Below are positions 4,888-6,468 of a stretch of 6,468 nucleotides of DNA, one piece after another. The stretch is from NCBI GenBank assembly GCA_001804025.1, contig MHFC01000064.1:1-6468 (forward strand), in the 5' to 3' direction. How positions within the stretch are numbered: position 1 is the stretch's first letter; every line of letters starts with the position of its first letter. The position numbers were made by a program, and so were the translations under genes. The stretch is from Omnitrophica bacterium GWA2_52_8. GTDB lineage: Bacteria; Omnitrophota; Omnitrophia; Omnitrophales; Aquincolibacteriaceae. Under the pieces are notes generated by a model that ran no database searches, was not told the DNA's origin, and saw only the letters and a program-made list of their open reading frames with translations.

Positions 4888-5943
4888 ATGAACCCAAAGA
4901 AAAAGTTGTCCTTTTTGGATCGATTTCTCACACTGTGGATTTTCCTCGGGATGACGGCGGGCGTTGTGTCCGGTTATTGGTTTTCTCAAATCGCCCGTTT
5001 CTGGAATCATTTTCAGGTTGGCAGCGTGAATATCCCGATAGCCGCAGGATTGATTCTGATGATGTATCCGCCGCTTGCGAAGGTGAAGTATGAGGAATTG
5101 GGCGACGTCTTCCGGAATAAAAAGGTTTTGGGGCTGTCGCTTGTTCAAAATTGGATCATCGGCCCGGTTTTGATGTTTGTCCTCGCTGTCATTTTTCTTC
5201 GCGGTTATCCCGAATACATGATCGGCTTGATTCTGATCGGCCTCGCCCGCTGCATTGCCATGGTGATTGTCTGGAATGAACTCGCAGACGGCGATACCGA
5301 ATATTGCGCGGGGCTTGTCGCATTCAATTCGATTTTTCAGGTCTTATTCTTTTCGGTCTACGCCTGGATTTTTATCACCGTTATGCCTAAATGGTTTGGG
5401 CTGGAAGGAGCGGTTGTCGATATCCGCATGGGACAGATCGCGGAGAGCGTTTTTATTTATCTGGGGATCCCCTTTTTGGCGGGGATGATGACGCGATTTG
5501 CCCTGATCAAACTTAAAAGCAAGGAATGGTATCAAGCGGCGTTTATTCCCCGCATCAGCCCCGTTACGTTTATGGCGCTGCTGTTTACCATCTTTGTGAT
5601 GTTCTCCCTCAAAGGGGAATACATCGTCAAGATTCCGATGGATGCTGTCCGCATTGCGGTCCCATTGCTCATTTATTTCGTGGTCATGTTCGTGCTTTCG
5701 TTTGCTTTAAGCAAAAAGGCCGGTGCGAACTATGCGCAATCCGCGACGCTTTCGTTTACCGCAGCCAGTAATAACTTTGAGCTTGCGATTGCGGTCGCCG
5801 TTGCAGTTTTTGGCATTAATTCAGGAGCCGCTTTCGCGGCCGTTATCGGCCCGCTCGTGGAAGTGCCGGTCCTTATCAGTTTGGTCAATCTTGCCCGCTG
5901 GTTTAAGAAAAAATACTTTGTGAGCATTGAGGCCTGCCGATGA
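4888..5943 (+). CDS. acr3: Acr3 arsenite efflux permease
   Basis: The 351-residue protein matches the Acr3 family of the bile/arsenite/riboflavin transporter superfamily, which exports arsenite across the cytoplasmic membrane using the membrane potential or proton gradient. About ten hydrophobic helices are visible from residue 12 to 338. The family's essential cysteine lies in the [13 protein letters not shown] segment (C122, in 118-130), and the conserved Glu in the [11 protein letters not shown] segment (E325). Other Acr3 hallmarks are [14 protein letters not shown] (58-71) and the [20 protein letters not shown] region (286-305). The length is normal. The start follows a weak ACGGAA site, unlike the strong site before the decapeptide, so the gene may rely on operon position. 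It overlaps arsC by ATGA, showing translational coupling. ArsR should control it through operator O2. Confidence 0.95.
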   Translation: MNPKKKLSFLDRFLTLWIFLGMTAGVVSGYWFSQIARFWNHFQVGSVNIPIAAGLILMMYPPLAKVKYEELGDVFRNKKVLGLSLVQNWIIGPVLMFVLAVIFLRGYPEYMIGLILIGLARCIAMVIVWNELADGDTEYCAGLVAFNSIFQVLFFSVYAWIFITVMPKWFGLEGAVVDIRMGQIAESVFIYLGIPFLAGMMTRFALIKLKSKEWYQAAFIPRISPVTFMALLFTIFVMFSLKGEYIVKIPMDAVRIAVPLLIYFVVMFVLSFALSKKAGANYAQSATLSFTAASNNFELAIAVAVAVFGINSGAAFAAVIGPLVEVPVLISLVNLARWFKKKYFVSIEACR

Positions 5944-6380
5944 AGGCCAAAACCCGCGTTCTTATCCTTTGCACCGGAAACTCTTGCCGGTCCCAGATGG
6001 CCGAAGGCATCTTAAGGCATCACGGCGGCGATAAGTTTGAAGTTTTTAGCGCGGGGACAAAACCTTCAAAGGTTAACGAAGCCGCCGTTGAAGTCATGCG
6101 CGAAATCGGCATTGATATATCCGGCCAGCGCTCAAAAAATGTCAGCGAGTTTAGCAGGCAGCATTTTCATTATATTATTACTGTCTGTGACAACGCCAAA
6201 GAAGCCTGCCCGGTCTTCCCCGGAAGCGGCATCCGGCTGCATTGGGCATTTCCCGACCCGCCGCACGAAAAGAAAAGGACCCAAGCGGTCATGGATGAGT
6301 TTCGCCGTGTCCGGGATTTGATTCACGAAAAATTCAGGAGCGCCGCGGTTACGGGTCAATTCAATGAATCGCGGGATTAG
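5940..6380 (+). CDS. arsC: Thioredoxin-coupled arsenate reductase ArsC
   Basis: The 146-residue protein belongs to the low-molecular-weight tyrosine phosphatase fold, the Staphylococcus pI258 type of arsenate reductase. The P-loop CTGNSCRS (11-18) gives the nucleophile C11 and R17 in a CX5R motif. C83 and C90 in the [10 protein letters not shown] segment correspond to the Cys82/Cys89 redox relay, and HWAFPDPP (101-108) supplies the catalytic Asp106. The enzyme reduces arsenate to arsenite in the cytoplasm, with thioredoxin recycling expected. The start codon overlaps the acr3 stop (ATGA) and has a GAGG site seven bases upstream. It provides the arsenite that Acr3 then expels. All catalytic residues are present. 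Confidence 0.94.
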   Translation: MKAKTRVLILCTGNSCRSQMAEGILRHHGGDKFEVFSAGTKPSKVNEAAVEVMREIGIDISGQRSKNVSEFSRQHFHYIITVCDNAKEACPVFPGSGIRLHWAFPDPPHEKKRTQAVMDEFRRVRDLIHEKFRSAAVTGQFNESRD

Positions 6381-6468
6381 GACGCGGTTTGAAGCCGCCG
6401 GCGCCTTTATTGTGAACTCCGCGCTTCGGGCCCGGTACCTGCCTGGTATGGTTGCCCTGTCCAAAGGG
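6364..6468 (+). CDS. Start of an unidentified gene, cut by the window end
   Basis: An open frame of 35 codons starts at ATG 6364, inside the last codons of arsC, with a 17-bp overlap in another frame, and runs off the window without a stop. It begins [18 protein letters not shown] and continues with an Arg-rich, amphipathic segment ending MVALSKG. The overlap suggests co-translation with arsC. There is no strong Shine-Dalgarno. The basic, helical start faintly recalls LpxL/HtrB-type lipid A acyltransferases, but that is a weak impression and I assign no function. Confidence 0.45.
   Translation, partial: MNRGIRTRFEAAGAFIVNSALRARYLPGMVALSKG

Noticed and set aside
4784..4891. A 35-codon ORF in another frame starting at ATG 4784 and ending in a TGA that overlaps the acr3 ATG.
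   Set aside because: Its start is about 21 bases from the Shine-Dalgarno, too far, while the decapeptide ATG is at ideal spacing. Its product has no recognisable features and its frame runs through the hairpin. The ATGA overlap is probably chance.

Overview
The window reads as chromosomal DNA of an uncultured Gram-negative-type bacterium. It carries an exported Cys-rich DUF4189 protein, a divergent membrane pyrophosphatase of a kind found in scattered environmental bacteria, palindromic intergenic repeats, and a compact arsenic operon. I cannot name the phylum from sequence alone; a PVC/Omnitrophota-like or similar environmental lineage would fit, but this is a guess.

Left part (1-4039): a segment bounded by two copies, in inverted orientation, of a 96-bp element (1-96 and 3944-4039, one mismatch). 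Each copy folds as two tandem hairpins. Between them lie a gene-poor stretch with a second, unrelated palindromic MITE-like element (about 336-505), a minus-strand gene for a secreted DUF4189 protein (502-1008), a strong terminator (1240-1275) and a minus-strand hppA gene (1308-3761) for an 817-residue proton-pumping pyrophosphatase. The right copy of the 96-bp element lies in the upstream region of hppA.

Middle (3762-4363): about 600 bp without a gene, holding the hppA ribosome-binding site, the right repeat copy, further hairpins and the arsR promoter.

Right part (4329-6468): an arsenic-resistance locus on the plus strand. arsR (4364-4714) is driven by a promoter whose predicted start site falls on the ATG, so its mRNA may be leaderless; an ArsR-like operator palindrome sits inside this promoter. 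A second, near-identical operator lies after arsR, followed by a textbook Shine-Dalgarno sequence and a 10-codon ORF for MDCCDGAGCC, with two vicinal cysteine pairs. A hairpin follows, then acr3 (arsenite efflux), arsC (thioredoxin-type arsenate reductase, overlapping acr3 by ATGA) and the first 35 codons of a further gene that overlaps the arsC end. The logic is: arsenate is reduced by ArsC, arsenite is expelled by Acr3, and ArsR controls both promoters. The decapeptide is the most novel element: a candidate arsenite-binding micropeptide or a Cys-rich leader peptide.
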